From assembly GCF_017115085.1 (NCBI RefSeq), contig NZ_JABXKJ010000215.1, forward strand, positions 1 through 64,000: a stretch of 64,000 nucleotides of DNA. The letters run 5' to 3'. Position 1 is the first letter of the stretch. Each line of letters begins with the position of its first letter. The stretch is from Nostoc sp. NMS7 (GTDB lineage: Bacteria > Cyanobacteriota > Cyanobacteriia > Cyanobacteriales > Nostocaceae). The position numbers and the translations under genes were made by a program. The notes under the pieces are model-generated. The model was not told the origin of the DNA. It ran no database searches and was given only the letters and a program-made list of their open reading frames with translations. Below, piece by piece: positions 51,530 to 60,500 of this stretch.

Positions 51530-52954
51530 ATGTCAAGGGTGACTGAAAAGCCAAAGCCAAGTGAGCAGCTACTTAATAGTGAACAACCGAAGATTTGGTG
51601 GGGTATCGCTGTCGCTGTGCCAGTAGTAATTGCGGCTGGGATACTAGGTACAGCCAAAATCGAGCAGTTGAGGAAACTAACTACATCCGTACCCATAATG
51701 CCATCTAGCAATAGCATTAGTGCTGTAGGGCGTTTGGAACCGCGAGGCGAAGTTGTTAAATTGTCCGCCCCATCATCAGGATTAGCACCATCGTCACGAA
51801 TTCAGCAACTTTTGGTGAGAGAAGGTGAACAGGTAAAGCAAGGTCAAATTGTGGCGATTTTAGACAACCGCGATACCCAAATAGCCGGACTACAAGAAGC
51901 AAAAGCCAAAGTCCAAGAAGCCAGTGCGAATTTAGCGCAAATCAGAGCCGGATCTCCAAGAGATATTCAAGCCCAAAGAGCAGTTATTGGTCGGCTACAA
52001 GCGCAGTTAATTGGCGAAAGGAATGCTCAACAAGCAACGATCGCGCGGATTGCAGCCCAGTTAAGTGGGGATAAACTCGTCCAACAAGCAACAGTGAATC
52101 GCCTAGAAGCTGAACTTAGTGGGCAAAGAGATGTCCTCAGAGCGACAATTGGACGTGTCCAAGCTGAACAGCGCAATGCCCAAGTCGATGCCGGACGCTA
52201 TGATTATTTATACAAAGAAGGTGCGATTTCTCAGCAAGAGCGGGACAGAAGACGCTTGAGTGCAGTAACTTCTAGTCAGCAGGTTACTGAAAGCCAAGCT
52301 ACCTTGAAACAGACATTGGCAACTCTACGACAGCAACTTGCCGAAGCCAGAGCTACCCAAATACAAAATTTAGCAACTTTGCAACAGCAGCTAATCGAAG
52401 CCAAAGTTAACCGTGATAAAACTGTAGCAACTTTGCAAAGACAAATCGATGAAGAAAAGGCCAAACTGAGCAGAATTTTAGATGTTAGTCCTACCGATGT
52501 GCAAGTAGCGCAAGCCCAAGTTAGTAATGCGATCGCAAATGTCAGAAAAGCCGAAGCCGAACTGAGATTAAGCTACGTTCAAGCGCCAATCGCTGGAGAA
52601 ATTTTAAAAGTTTACACCAAGTCAGGCGAAGCGATCGGTGCAAATGGTATTGCTGAAATTGGCCAAACCAGTCAAATGTTTGTAATTGCTGAAGTCCCCG
52701 AAGACAGCATTGGTAAAGTGCGTATTGGTCAAAACGCCACTATCACCAGCGATAATGGAGCATTTAGCAGCGAATTAAAAGGAACTGTCACTGAAATTGG
52801 CAGAAAAATCGGTAAAAAAGATGTGCTGAATACAGATCCAGCAGCAGATGTAGATGCCAGAGTCGTAGAAGTGAAAATTGCTCTACCTCCAGCAGATAGC
52901 CAGAAAGTTTCTGGTTTAACTTACGCTAAAGTTCTTGTCGAAATTAATAACTAA
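51530..52954 (+). CDS. devB: DevB-type membrane fusion protein
   Basis: 474 residues. N-terminal anchor helix (about 24-40), then a HlyD-like adaptor: SAVGRLEPRGEVVKLSAPSS and VREGEQVKQGQIVAILDNRD (lipoyl half), a long Gln-rich coiled coil (about 115-320, with repeated TLRQQLAEARATQ and TLQQQLIEAKVN), then LSYVQAPIAGEILKVYTKSG and a beta-barrel part. It connects an inner-membrane ABC transporter with an outer-membrane TolC-like channel. First gene of a devBCA-type operon; in heterocyst formers DevBCA exports the glycolipids of the heterocyst envelope, but Nostoc genomes have several paralogues. Confidence 0.88.
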   Translation: MSRVTEKPKPSEQLLNSEQPKIWWGIAVAVPVVIAAGILGTAKIEQLRKLTTSVPIMPSSNSISAVGRLEPRGEVVKLSAPSSGLAPSSRIQQLLVREGEQVKQGQIVAILDNRDTQIAGLQEAKAKVQEASANLAQIRAGSPRDIQAQRAVIGRLQAQLIGERNAQQATIARIAAQLSGDKLVQQATVNRLEAELSGQRDVLRATIGRVQAEQRNAQVDAGRYDYLYKEGAISQQERDRRRLSAVTSSQQVTESQATLKQTLATLRQQLAEARATQIQNLATLQQQLIEAKVNRDKTVATLQRQIDEEKAKLSRILDVSPTDVQVAQAQVSNAIANVRKAEAELRLSYVQAPIAGEILKVYTKSGEAIGANGIAEIGQTSQMFVIAEVPEDSIGKVRIGQNATITSDNGAFSSELKGTVTEIGRKIGKKDVLNTDPAADVDARVVEVKIALPPADSQKVSGLTYAKVLVEINN

Positions 52955-53063
52955 TTCAGTTATAGGTGAGCAGTAATCCCAATTTGTGATTTGATATTTT
53001 GGATTGTAAATGTTCTTAATTACGAATTACGAATTATCTTAACTGTGCTTGGACGCCTAGAAA

Positions 53064-54218
53064 ATGAATCAAAAAATCCCTCTGTCGTGGCTACAACTCA
53101 CAAGAGAAAAAACTCGCCTAGCCGTGGCTTTGGCAGGAATTGCTTTTGCTGATATTTTAATGTTTATGCAACTCGGCTTCCGGGATGCTTTGTATTATAG
53201 TAACGTTCGATTCCATAACAGCTTGCAAGGCGATATTGTTTTAATCAATAGTCAATCTAGCGCTGTCCTGGCGATGAGAAGTTTTTCACAACGGCGATTA
53301 TATAAAGCTTTAGATTTACCCGCAGTCCAATCAGTACATCCGATATATTTAGACTTTACAATCTGGAAAAATCCTGTAACTGGCCGTCCTCGTAGTATTC
53401 TGATCTTTGGCATGAACCCAGAAACTAACATAGTTAACTTACCTGGAGTTCAGGAAAATTTGGATAAACTTAAACTACCTGATGTAGTTTTATTTGACCG
53501 TTCTTCAAGGGTGGAATATGGGCCAATTGCTGCTAATTACGACCAAGGAAAGCCTGTAATCGCAGAAGTGCGAAGGCGGCGAATTAAAGTCGGAGGACTA
53601 TTTACATTAGGTGCATCATTTGGCGCAGATGGGAATTTAATTACCAGTGATCTTAACTTTTTGCGGATATTCAGCAATCGTCAAAAAGGATTAATTGATA
53701 TTGGGCTAATTAGATTAAAACCCGGAGCAGATGCTAATGTTGTCGCCCAAGAATTACGAAAGTATTTGCCTAAGGAGGTAAATGTTTTAACCAAGCAAGA
53801 ATTTATTGATTTTGAACGGAATTATTGGGCAAATAGTACAGCTATTGGGTTTATTTTCACATTAGGGACTGTGATGGGTTTCATTGTGGGGACTGTGATT
53901 GTTTATCAAATCCTTTATACAGAAGTTGCAGATCACTTACCTGAGTATGCGACTCTCAAGGCAATAGGCTATACACAAAACTATTTATTGACAGTTATTC
54001 TCCAAGAGGCTTTGTTATTAGCAGTTTTAGGATATTTTCCGGGAATTGTATTTTCTTTATTTATGTATAAAAGCGCCGGAGACGCGACACTTTTACCAGT
54101 TTTTATGAGTTTTGATCGGGCGGTAATGGTGTTGATTTTGACTATGACGATGTGTATTATTTCGGGTGCGATCGCAGTCCGAAAATTACGTTCTGCCGAT
54201 CCAGCAGATATCTTTTAA
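53064..54218 (+). CDS. devC: DevC-type ABC transporter permease
   Basis: 384 residues: one N-terminal membrane helix (about 20-40), a large periplasmic domain (about 45-255) and three C-terminal helices (about 260-285, 315-335, 345-370), the FtsX/MacB-like layout. Starts MNQKIPLSWLQLTREKTRLA, characteristic of DevC proteins (as I recall them), and ends RKLRSADPADIF. Lies 109 bp after devB and 119 bp before devA. Confidence 0.9.
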   Translation: MNQKIPLSWLQLTREKTRLAVALAGIAFADILMFMQLGFRDALYYSNVRFHNSLQGDIVLINSQSSAVLAMRSFSQRRLYKALDLPAVQSVHPIYLDFTIWKNPVTGRPRSILIFGMNPETNIVNLPGVQENLDKLKLPDVVLFDRSSRVEYGPIAANYDQGKPVIAEVRRRRIKVGGLFTLGASFGADGNLITSDLNFLRIFSNRQKGLIDIGLIRLKPGADANVVAQELRKYLPKEVNVLTKQEFIDFERNYWANSTAIGFIFTLGTVMGFIVGTVIVYQILYTEVADHLPEYATLKAIGYTQNYLLTVILQEALLLAVLGYFPGIVFSLFMYKSAGDATLLPVFMSFDRAVMVLILTMTMCIISGAIAVRKLRSADPADIF

Positions 54219-54337
54219 TTAATTCAATATTAATGAAAAGATATTCATGATCATCCTAGTTTAAAATTAACAAACCTTAATTTTGGATATGCACTACAGT
54301 TGAGTCTCAGAACTACTAACTTATAGCTAACGAATTT

Positions 54338-55048
54338 ATGATGAAACAAGAACCTGTAATTGCCATTAAAAATCTCAATCACTACTATGGCAAAGGCGCG
54401 TTGAGAAAACAGATATTATTTGATATAAACCTAGAAATTTATTCAGGTGAAATTGTAATTATGACTGGGCCATCAGGTTCAGGTAAAACAACTTTACTGA
54501 GCTTAATTGGTGGTTTGCGGTCTGTACAAGAGGGAAGTTTAAAATTTTTAGGTGAAGAACTCGTAGGCGTCAGTCAAAGCAAACTGGTGCAGATGCGACG
54601 CCAGATTGGTTATATTTTCCAAGCTCACAATTTGCTAGGGTTCTTGACAGCAAAGCAAAATGTGCAAATGGCAGTAGAATTGAATAATCATATTTCTAAA
54701 ACAGAAGCAGTGGCTAAATCAAAAGCCATGCTGGGGTCAGTTGGTCTAGAAGAACGAGTTGATTACTACCCAGACAATCTTTCTGGTGGACAAAAACAAA
54801 GAATTGCGATCGCCCGCGCCTTGGTGAATCGTCCCCCCCTAGTGCTAGCAGACGAACCAACAGCAGCATTAGACAAACAATCAGGACGCGATGTTGTGGA
54901 AATAATGCAGAGTCTAGCCAAAAATCAGGGAACTACTATCTTATTAGTGACACACGACAACCGCATTTTAGACATAGCCGATCGCATCGTAGAAATGGAA
55001 GATGGTCTTTTAACCCGTAATTCCCCCAATACAGCTATTCAGTCATGA
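54338..55048 (+). CDS. devA: DevA-type ABC transporter ATP-binding protein
   Basis: 236 residues. Full set of ABC motifs: Walker A GPSGSGKTT (about 45-53), Q-loop FQAHNLLGFLTA, signature LSGGQKQR, Walker B LVLADEPTAALD and the switch His in LVTHDNR. Closest to the MacB/LolD-like exporters, as expected for DevA. Completes the devBCA operon. Confidence 0.92.
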   Translation: MMKQEPVIAIKNLNHYYGKGALRKQILFDINLEIYSGEIVIMTGPSGSGKTTLLSLIGGLRSVQEGSLKFLGEELVGVSQSKLVQMRRQIGYIFQAHNLLGFLTAKQNVQMAVELNNHISKTEAVAKSKAMLGSVGLEERVDYYPDNLSGGQKQRIAIARALVNRPPLVLADEPTAALDKQSGRDVVEIMQSLAKNQGTTILLVTHDNRILDIADRIVEMEDGLLTRNSPNTAIQS

Positions 55049-55209
55049 TTCCAAAGTGAGAAATCACAACTCAATAACTAAGCTGTGACGCAAATAAACA
55101 TAGCCTATTTACTCATAAGGGTTGTCCTACCTTGCACAAAGCTTCTATGTCATTGGTCATTTGTATCTACAAAGGACAAATGACTAATGACTAATGACAG
55201 CCATAATTA

Positions 55210-56028
55210 TTATTTAGTCGAGCCTGATTTTTTCATTCCAGGTGGATTTGGCTGAGGTGGAGTATTTGCTTGGCGACTAGTACGAAAAGTCACATTCACG
55301 CCTTCATTCGATTGCTCCAGCACCAGTAAAGGCGTAGGTTTAGCCTTTTGATCCCACTGCATACTAGCAATCCGACCTTGAATTATTGGTTGCCAACTAT
55401 CTTCGTTTTCTATGGGGCTGAGGTAAGTTTCTATACAGTCAATAATTTGACTAATAGTCGCAGAAGTTGCTTGCGTTGGTAACTTGGTTAACCGGACTTG
55501 AATACGAAATAGGACTCGCTTGGCAGAGTTCGGCGGAGTACCAGTCGCATACTCTACATCAAAAATTTCATCTACTTGCCGTCCAACGCTATTAGCAATT
55601 CCAACTGATCCAAGTTGTGCTTGATTTGGACGCAGGGCTTGAGAAATTTTCTCTTTGATCTGAATCTTAATTTGATTAAGAATTGCAAAATGAAACACCT
55701 CCTCTGCCATCCGCATTCGTAGATAATCCAGGTTAAAGTCCCGTGAGTTGACCAAATCGGGATTAGTTTCCATTTTGCGAATTGTTTCTAGCGCTAGCTT
55801 AAACTTTTTCTCTAGTTCTCGCGCGCGGAATTGTTCAAACTTAAGTTTTTTCTCCAGCTTATTCATCTGGAGCTTACCATACACAATTAAAGCAATCACC
55901 GCTAAAGCTAGTCCTCCAGAAGTGACCACCAATAATGGTAGTATTTGAGGATTACTTACTGGCACTTCCTGAAATGCCTTTTTAGTCTTTATCCCGGAGG
56001 ATAGGGCAACAAACATCGAAGTGGGCAT
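55210..56028 (-). CDS. conserved cyanobacterial membrane-anchored protein
   Basis: 272 residues. One membrane helix (about 30-50, LPLLVVTSGGLALAVIALIV) followed by a coiled coil (MNKLEKKLKFEQFRARELEK), then a mixed domain with FHFAILNQIKIQIKEKI and RVLFRIQVRLTKLP, and a Pro-rich disordered end. No family recognised. Start MPTSMFVALSSG; a later start near the membrane helix is possible. Convergent with devA. Confidence 0.72.
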   Translation of the reverse strand: MPTSMFVALSSGIKTKKAFQEVPVSNPQILPLLVVTSGGLALAVIALIVYGKLQMNKLEKKLKFEQFRARELEKKFKLALETIRKMETNPDLVNSRDFNLDYLRMRMAEEVFHFAILNQIKIQIKEKISQALRPNQAQLGSVGIANSVGRQVDEIFDVEYATGTPPNSAKRVLFRIQVRLTKLPTQATSATISQIIDCIETYLSPIENEDSWQPIIQGRIASMQWDQKAKPTPLLVLEQSNEGVNVTFRTSRQANTPPQPNPPGMKKSGSTK

Positions 56029-56351
56029 GGTTGGGAAACTGAAAAACTTGGCTCCTGATGTTTAGGATGCCCAAATCTTCAATGTCATCTTGCTGTATCG
56101 TGAATATTTTTTACAGTATTTTACAAACTGCATACCAGACACCAGAGCCTCCCTGTTTTGTCTGAGGTTTTATCTACTAGCGTAAGCAATATTTATCTAA
56201 TAGCCACAGGAATTTATTCCCTGGCGGAATGGCGGACTGGCGTAAAACTGTACTTAATATTTAGTATTTCCAACTGCGATCGGGGGTGGGGAGTTTGATA
56301 TCGTTGAACCTCATCTAAGTTTATAAGCGTAGTTTTTGCCCTCACCCTAAA

Positions 56352-56421
56352 TCCCTCTCCCATATCTGGGAGAGGGACTTTGAAATTCTGGCTCCCCGAA
56401 TCCCAAATCTGGGATTCGGGG
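56352..56421. repeat. two adjacent dispersed hairpins
   Basis: TCCCTCTCCC/GGGAGAGGGA (56352-56361 and 56368-56377) and CCCCGAATCCCA/TGGGATTCGGGG (56394-56405 and 56410-56421). They lie in a 640-bp gap (56029-56668) with no gene. The rest of that gap is AT-rich, with a short promoter-like stretch before the antiporter gene. Confidence 0.85.
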
Positions 56422-56668
56422 TTGGGGGATGAGGGCAAATCCTTTTGATCACCGAAGAACTACAGGTTTCAAGATAGACGTGGTTTAATTCGGAAGTTTT
56501 TCGAGATTTAGCGCTAAAAATTATGTTTCACGGCTACAACTGGATCGTCACGCAATTGACATCACAAAAAAGCGCAAATTAACCTGGGGTGTATCTAACA
56601 AGCTTGACATTTTCTAGTGTTTTAAAGAATCATCTTAGAGAAACCAGATAGTTAATTGTGAGGAAACC

Positions 56669-58858
56669 ATGCACATAGTTGTTCTCGTTCTGGTTGAGGT
56701 GCTGATTGTTATTGGACTTTCCAGGCTAGTAGGGCTAGGATTCCGTTCCATTAAGCAACCTCTAGTAATTGGTGAGATTGTCGCCGGGATTATGCTCGGT
56801 CCATCTTTATTTGGTTTAGTTGCTCCCCATCTAGCAGTTACCTTATTTCCACCAGAAACTTTTCCTTTTCTAAATGTTTTGTCTCAAGTGGGACTAATAT
56901 TTTTCATGTTTCTGATTGGGCTAGAACTAAATCCAAAATATCTCAGCGGACAATTAGAAGTAGCAGTTTTAACTTCTCACGTAAGTATTTTGGTGCCGTT
57001 TTCCTTAGGAACATTGCTAGCGGTGCTACTTTATCCCCTAGTTTCCAATGCAAGTGTATCCTTTACCGCCTTCGCCTTGTTTTTGGGGGCGGCGATGTCG
57101 ATTACTGCCTTTCCAGTGTTGGCGCGAATCATTACTGAAAACAATTTACAAGGAACGCGTTTAGGAACCTTAGCGTTAACTTGTGCAGCAGTGGATGATG
57201 TCACAGCTTGGTGTCTCTTAGCAGTTGCGATCGCAGTCGCTCGAACTGGTGACTTTGCTGATGCCGTACCCACAATTATTGCCAGCATAGTTTACATTGG
57301 CTTGATGTTGACAGCAGGTCGTTGGTTTCTCCAACGCCTTACCAGACACTACCTCCGTGCCGGACGCCTCAGCCAATTGCTGCTAGCTGGGATTTATATG
57401 GGCGTGGTGGCCTCAGCATTAATCACCGAACTAATTGGTATTCACTTAATTTTTGGGGCATTTTTACTGGGTGCAGCCATGCCCAAAAATGAAGATTTAG
57501 TGCGGGAATTGGCAGTAAAAACCGAAGATTTTGTCCTGATTTTCCTGCTGCCAATATTTTTCGCCTACAGTGGTTTACGGACGCAGATTGGCTTGCTCAA
57601 CCGTCCAGAATTGTGGCTTTTGTGTGCGTTGGTTTTAGGAGTGGCGATCACAGGTAAATATGTTGGCACCTATGTAGCGGCTCGTGTTAGTGGCATTAAT
57701 AAACGGGAAGCTTCGGCACTCGGTTGGTTAATGAATACTCGCGGCTTGACTGAACTGATAGTGCTAAACATTGGTCTAGAGTTAAAGGTAATTTCCCCCT
57801 TAATATTTACCATGCTGGTAATTATGGCATTGGTAACTACATTCATGACCTCGCCACTGCTGGAATGGACATATCCGAAGAAGCTGATCAGATTAGATGT
57901 CGTGGAATCGGAGTCGGAAGCAGAAACAGCTACAAGCGCTACTGGTGGACAAGCTTACGTTCGTCCCTACCGAATTTTGGTACCAGTGGCTAATCCGACT
58001 ACACAGAAAGGTTTGGTACAGTTGGCAGTCAGCATCGCTCTCAACTTCCGACATCCCGCCATTGTTAACCCTCTTAGCCTGATTGAATTTGAAGAAGATT
58101 ATGCCTTTGAAAGTACCCCAGTTGAAGCAGACCGATTAATTGCCCAGCGCCGCCAGCAGCTAGAAGAACTGATTAATACTCTCGAACCGTTAGAAATACG
58201 CTCTCATGTACATCCCATCATTCGCATATCCAGCAATGTCGCACGAGAAACAGCACAGATTGCCGCACTCAAACAAGTTGATTTAATTCTTGTGGGATGG
58301 CATCGCCCAGCTTTTAGTAGCAATCGCTTAGGTGGAAGAGTCGGTCAAATGCTCACCACTGCACCAGTGGATGTTGCAGTGTTTGTGGACAGAGGAGGCG
58401 ATCGCTTAGAAAGCTTGTTGGTGCCTTATTCGGCAAATATTCATGATGATTTGGCCTTGATACTGGCGCTCAGACTGCTAATCAATCATCAAACTTGTAT
58501 GTTACAGATTTTACAGGTTGTACCCGAAAATCACCTTAAGGATGAATTGAGCTACGAGTTAAATAAAATGATGGAGCAATTACCGAGTAGTGTACGCGAT
58601 CGCATAGAAATCAAAACTGTCCAAACTTCAGAAGCAATCCCAGCTGTAGTCGAAGCCTCAAAAAGTGTAGACCTGACAATTGCTGGCACCAGTCGCACTT
58701 GGGGGATCGAGCGTCAAACCTTGGGAAGATATACAGATCAACTAGCCACCCAATGTTGCTCTTCCCTACTGATTACCCGCCGCTATAGTCAAGTCACCGC
58801 TCATCTAGCTTCCGTACTTCCTGAGATTATTAATCAAGAGCCAACATTAAGGAGTTGA
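56669..58858 (+). CDS. CPA2 cation/proton antiporter with universal-stress-protein tail
   Basis: 729 residues. Residues 1-410 are a Kef/NapA-type antiporter with about 11-12 membrane helices; FFMFLIGLELNPKYL and LTCAAVDDVTAWCLLAV carry the conserved unwound-helix and paired-Asp ion site. Residues about 435-715 contain two universal-stress-like halves (PYRILVPVANPTTQKGL; AALKQVDLILVGWHRPA). Likely exchanges Na+ or K+ for protons and the tail may sense nucleotides. Its stop is followed four bases later by a small exported-protein gene, probably the same operon. Confidence 0.9.
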   Translation: MHIVVLVLVEVLIVIGLSRLVGLGFRSIKQPLVIGEIVAGIMLGPSLFGLVAPHLAVTLFPPETFPFLNVLSQVGLIFFMFLIGLELNPKYLSGQLEVAVLTSHVSILVPFSLGTLLAVLLYPLVSNASVSFTAFALFLGAAMSITAFPVLARIITENNLQGTRLGTLALTCAAVDDVTAWCLLAVAIAVARTGDFADAVPTIIASIVYIGLMLTAGRWFLQRLTRHYLRAGRLSQLLLAGIYMGVVASALITELIGIHLIFGAFLLGAAMPKNEDLVRELAVKTEDFVLIFLLPIFFAYSGLRTQIGLLNRPELWLLCALVLGVAITGKYVGTYVAARVSGINKREASALGWLMNTRGLTELIVLNIGLELKVISPLIFTMLVIMALVTTFMTSPLLEWTYPKKLIRLDVVESESEAETATSATGGQAYVRPYRILVPVANPTTQKGLVQLAVSIALNFRHPAIVNPLSLIEFEEDYAFESTPVEADRLIAQRRQQLEELINTLEPLEIRSHVHPIIRISSNVARETAQIAALKQVDLILVGWHRPAFSSNRLGGRVGQMLTTAPVDVAVFVDRGGDRLESLLVPYSANIHDDLALILALRLLINHQTCMLQILQVVPENHLKDELSYELNKMMEQLPSSVRDRIEIKTVQTSEAIPAVVEASKSVDLTIAGTSRTWGIERQTLGRYTDQLATQCCSSLLITRRYSQVTAHLASVLPEIINQEPTLRS

Positions 58859-58862
58859 GATT

Positions 58863-59345
58863 ATGAATCATTTCAACTTCAAATCTTTAGCTTTTTACGG
58901 AGTAGCAATAATTTCAGTGCTACTGTTGTTTAGAACTGTCAGCGTTTATGGGGAAAACAAACTCAAGGCTCCTCCTCCAGTTAACGGTCGGTATCGTCTA
59001 ACACTAGCGGAGAATTTGCCGAACTGTGAAAAATCAGATACCCTAACCTTAAACATTGAGCAATCAGGTATTTACTTGAATGCCTCTGTATTACCAGCAA
59101 CAGCCAACGCCGATACTGACGAAAAGCACTCGCTCACAGGCATCTTCAGAAATCAACAGTTAAATTTATCTGGAAAAGTTGGCAGATCAATCCTTTGTAA
59201 TATTCCTCGCCCCCAAAATGATCCTCTAAACTCAGTCACAATTCAAATGCAACTTGTGGACAAAGGTAGTATGACAGGTCAATTAAACATAAATGGCATC
59301 CCCCAAACTCTGAAATTTACCGCTGTGCCCCAAAAAGCTAATTGA
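58863..59345 (+). CDS. small exported hypothetical protein
   Basis: 160 residues. N-terminal signal (FKSLAFYGVAIISVLLLF), then a beta-rich domain with two Cys (NCEKS and SILCNIP) that could form a disulphide in the periplasm. Begins four bases after the antiporter stop, with AAGGAG upstream inside that gene end, so coupled translation is likely. No family recognised; function may relate to the antiporter. Confidence 0.75.
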   Translation: MNHFNFKSLAFYGVAIISVLLLFRTVSVYGENKLKAPPPVNGRYRLTLAENLPNCEKSDTLTLNIEQSGIYLNASVLPATANADTDEKHSLTGIFRNQQLNLSGKVGRSILCNIPRPQNDPLNSVTIQMQLVDKGSMTGQLNINGIPQTLKFTAVPQKAN

Positions 59346-59361
59346 ATTAGAGGTGGGGAGA

Positions 59362-59378
59362 GACGCGATTAATCGCGT
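59362..59378. repeat. dispersed palindrome, short copy
   Basis: GACGCGATTAATCGCGT, the same element as at 15531 and inside moeA (9967), here truncated on the right. Confidence 0.8.
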
Positions 59379-59434
59379 ACTGGAGAATTGCAAGTGCGAA
59401 GTAAACGGCAATGTGAGCGCATTGTACGGGTTTT

Positions 59435-60298
59435 ATGGAGCAAATAAAAAGAATGCATCAGGGACTAAAGACTAGGCAATTTTGCCAATGGCGCAAGCAG
59501 GTATTTAGCATCAGTATATTCGGCTTTTATGCCGCGATCGCCCTCGAAACTTGCAGCTTTGCCGCTACACCAGTGGCAAAGCTGAATAATTGGCGTTTTT
59601 CCCCCAAGACACAGCAACTCGAAATCACCCTTTCAGTAGGCACAACCCCCCGTTATTTCTACCTTACCCAACCCCCTCGTCTGGTTGTAGATTTACCGAA
59701 TACTAAGTTGGGCAAGATTACCACCCAACAAAATTATTCGGGAGTAATCAAAAGCATTCGCGTTTCTCAACTGAACGCAAACGCCACCCGCATTGTCCTA
59801 GATTTAGCAGCAGGGACTGTTTTAAATCCCAAACAGGTACAACTGCAACCGGTTTCCCGAAAAAACTCCACTCGCTGGGTATTACGTCCGGTTATTTCTG
59901 GTAAAACTACTGCCGTGAAACCAGGAAATTCCCCACCTTCACCCCAGAAACAACCTCAAACACCGTATAAGTACTCACAGCCGTCTAATAACCTACCCGT
60001 AACTCCTACTAATCCACAAGCGCCCTTACTCACAGTTCCGCCTCCATCGAGTGAACTGCCCTCAGCAATTACTACTAACTCAGGGCAGCCTTTTGTCACC
60101 GTACCTCCCCTAACTCCGAATACCTCCTCTCAACAACAACCTGCTTTAATTCTTCCCCCTCCTTCTTTCCCAAATCAACCTAGTAACTTGAATAGCATTC
60201 CCTCTTTCGGAATGTCGGAATTTCCAATCCCAACAATCCCCAATGTTGCCAATCCCCAGGTGATAGAGTTTGGTCAACCTTTACCCAAAACCAAATAG
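59435..60298 (+). CDS. AMIN-domain protein with proline-rich tail
   Basis: 287 residues. Signal or anchor (about 20-45), then one AMIN domain (about 48-150; LNNWRFSPKTQQLEITLSVG, RLVVDLPNTKLG, TRIVLDLAAGTVL), then a long Pro/Ser/Thr/Gln-rich tail without a catalytic domain. AMIN domains bind cell wall or secretin partners; proteins with only AMIN are common in cyanobacteria. Convergent with the transketolase gene across a strong hairpin. Confidence 0.85.
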   Translation: MEQIKRMHQGLKTRQFCQWRKQVFSISIFGFYAAIALETCSFAATPVAKLNNWRFSPKTQQLEITLSVGTTPRYFYLTQPPRLVVDLPNTKLGKITTQQNYSGVIKSIRVSQLNANATRIVLDLAAGTVLNPKQVQLQPVSRKNSTRWVLRPVISGKTTAVKPGNSPPSPQKQPQTPYKYSQPSNNLPVTPTNPQAPLLTVPPPSSELPSAITTNSGQPFVTVPPLTPNTSSQQQPALILPPPSFPNQPSNLNSIPSFGMSEFPIPTIPNVANPQVIEFGQPLPKTK

Positions 60299-60399
60299 TA
60301 GACAATTCAAATAGGGCATGGGGCATTGGGGATTGGGCATGGAATAATTGAATCAATGCCCCATCCGCTATGCGCCATGCCCCAATAATACCTACAAAA

Positions 60400-60432
60400 A
60401 GATCCCTGACTTCTTCAAGAAGTCAGGGATCT
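60400..60432. terminator. bidirectional hairpin terminator
   Basis: AGATCCCTGACTTCTT (60400-60415) pairs with AAGAAGTCAGGGATCT (60417-60432), a 16-bp perfect inverted repeat with almost no loop, between two convergent genes. Preceded by AAAAA and lacking a long T-run, so it probably works as a 3' barrier or stability structure for both transcripts. It may also be a dispersed repeat. Confidence 0.6.
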
Positions 60433-60500
60433 GAGCCTCTCGGTGGAGAGCAAATCAAATAGGATTACTATGGGTGTAGCTTAATGAAAGCAAAATGATA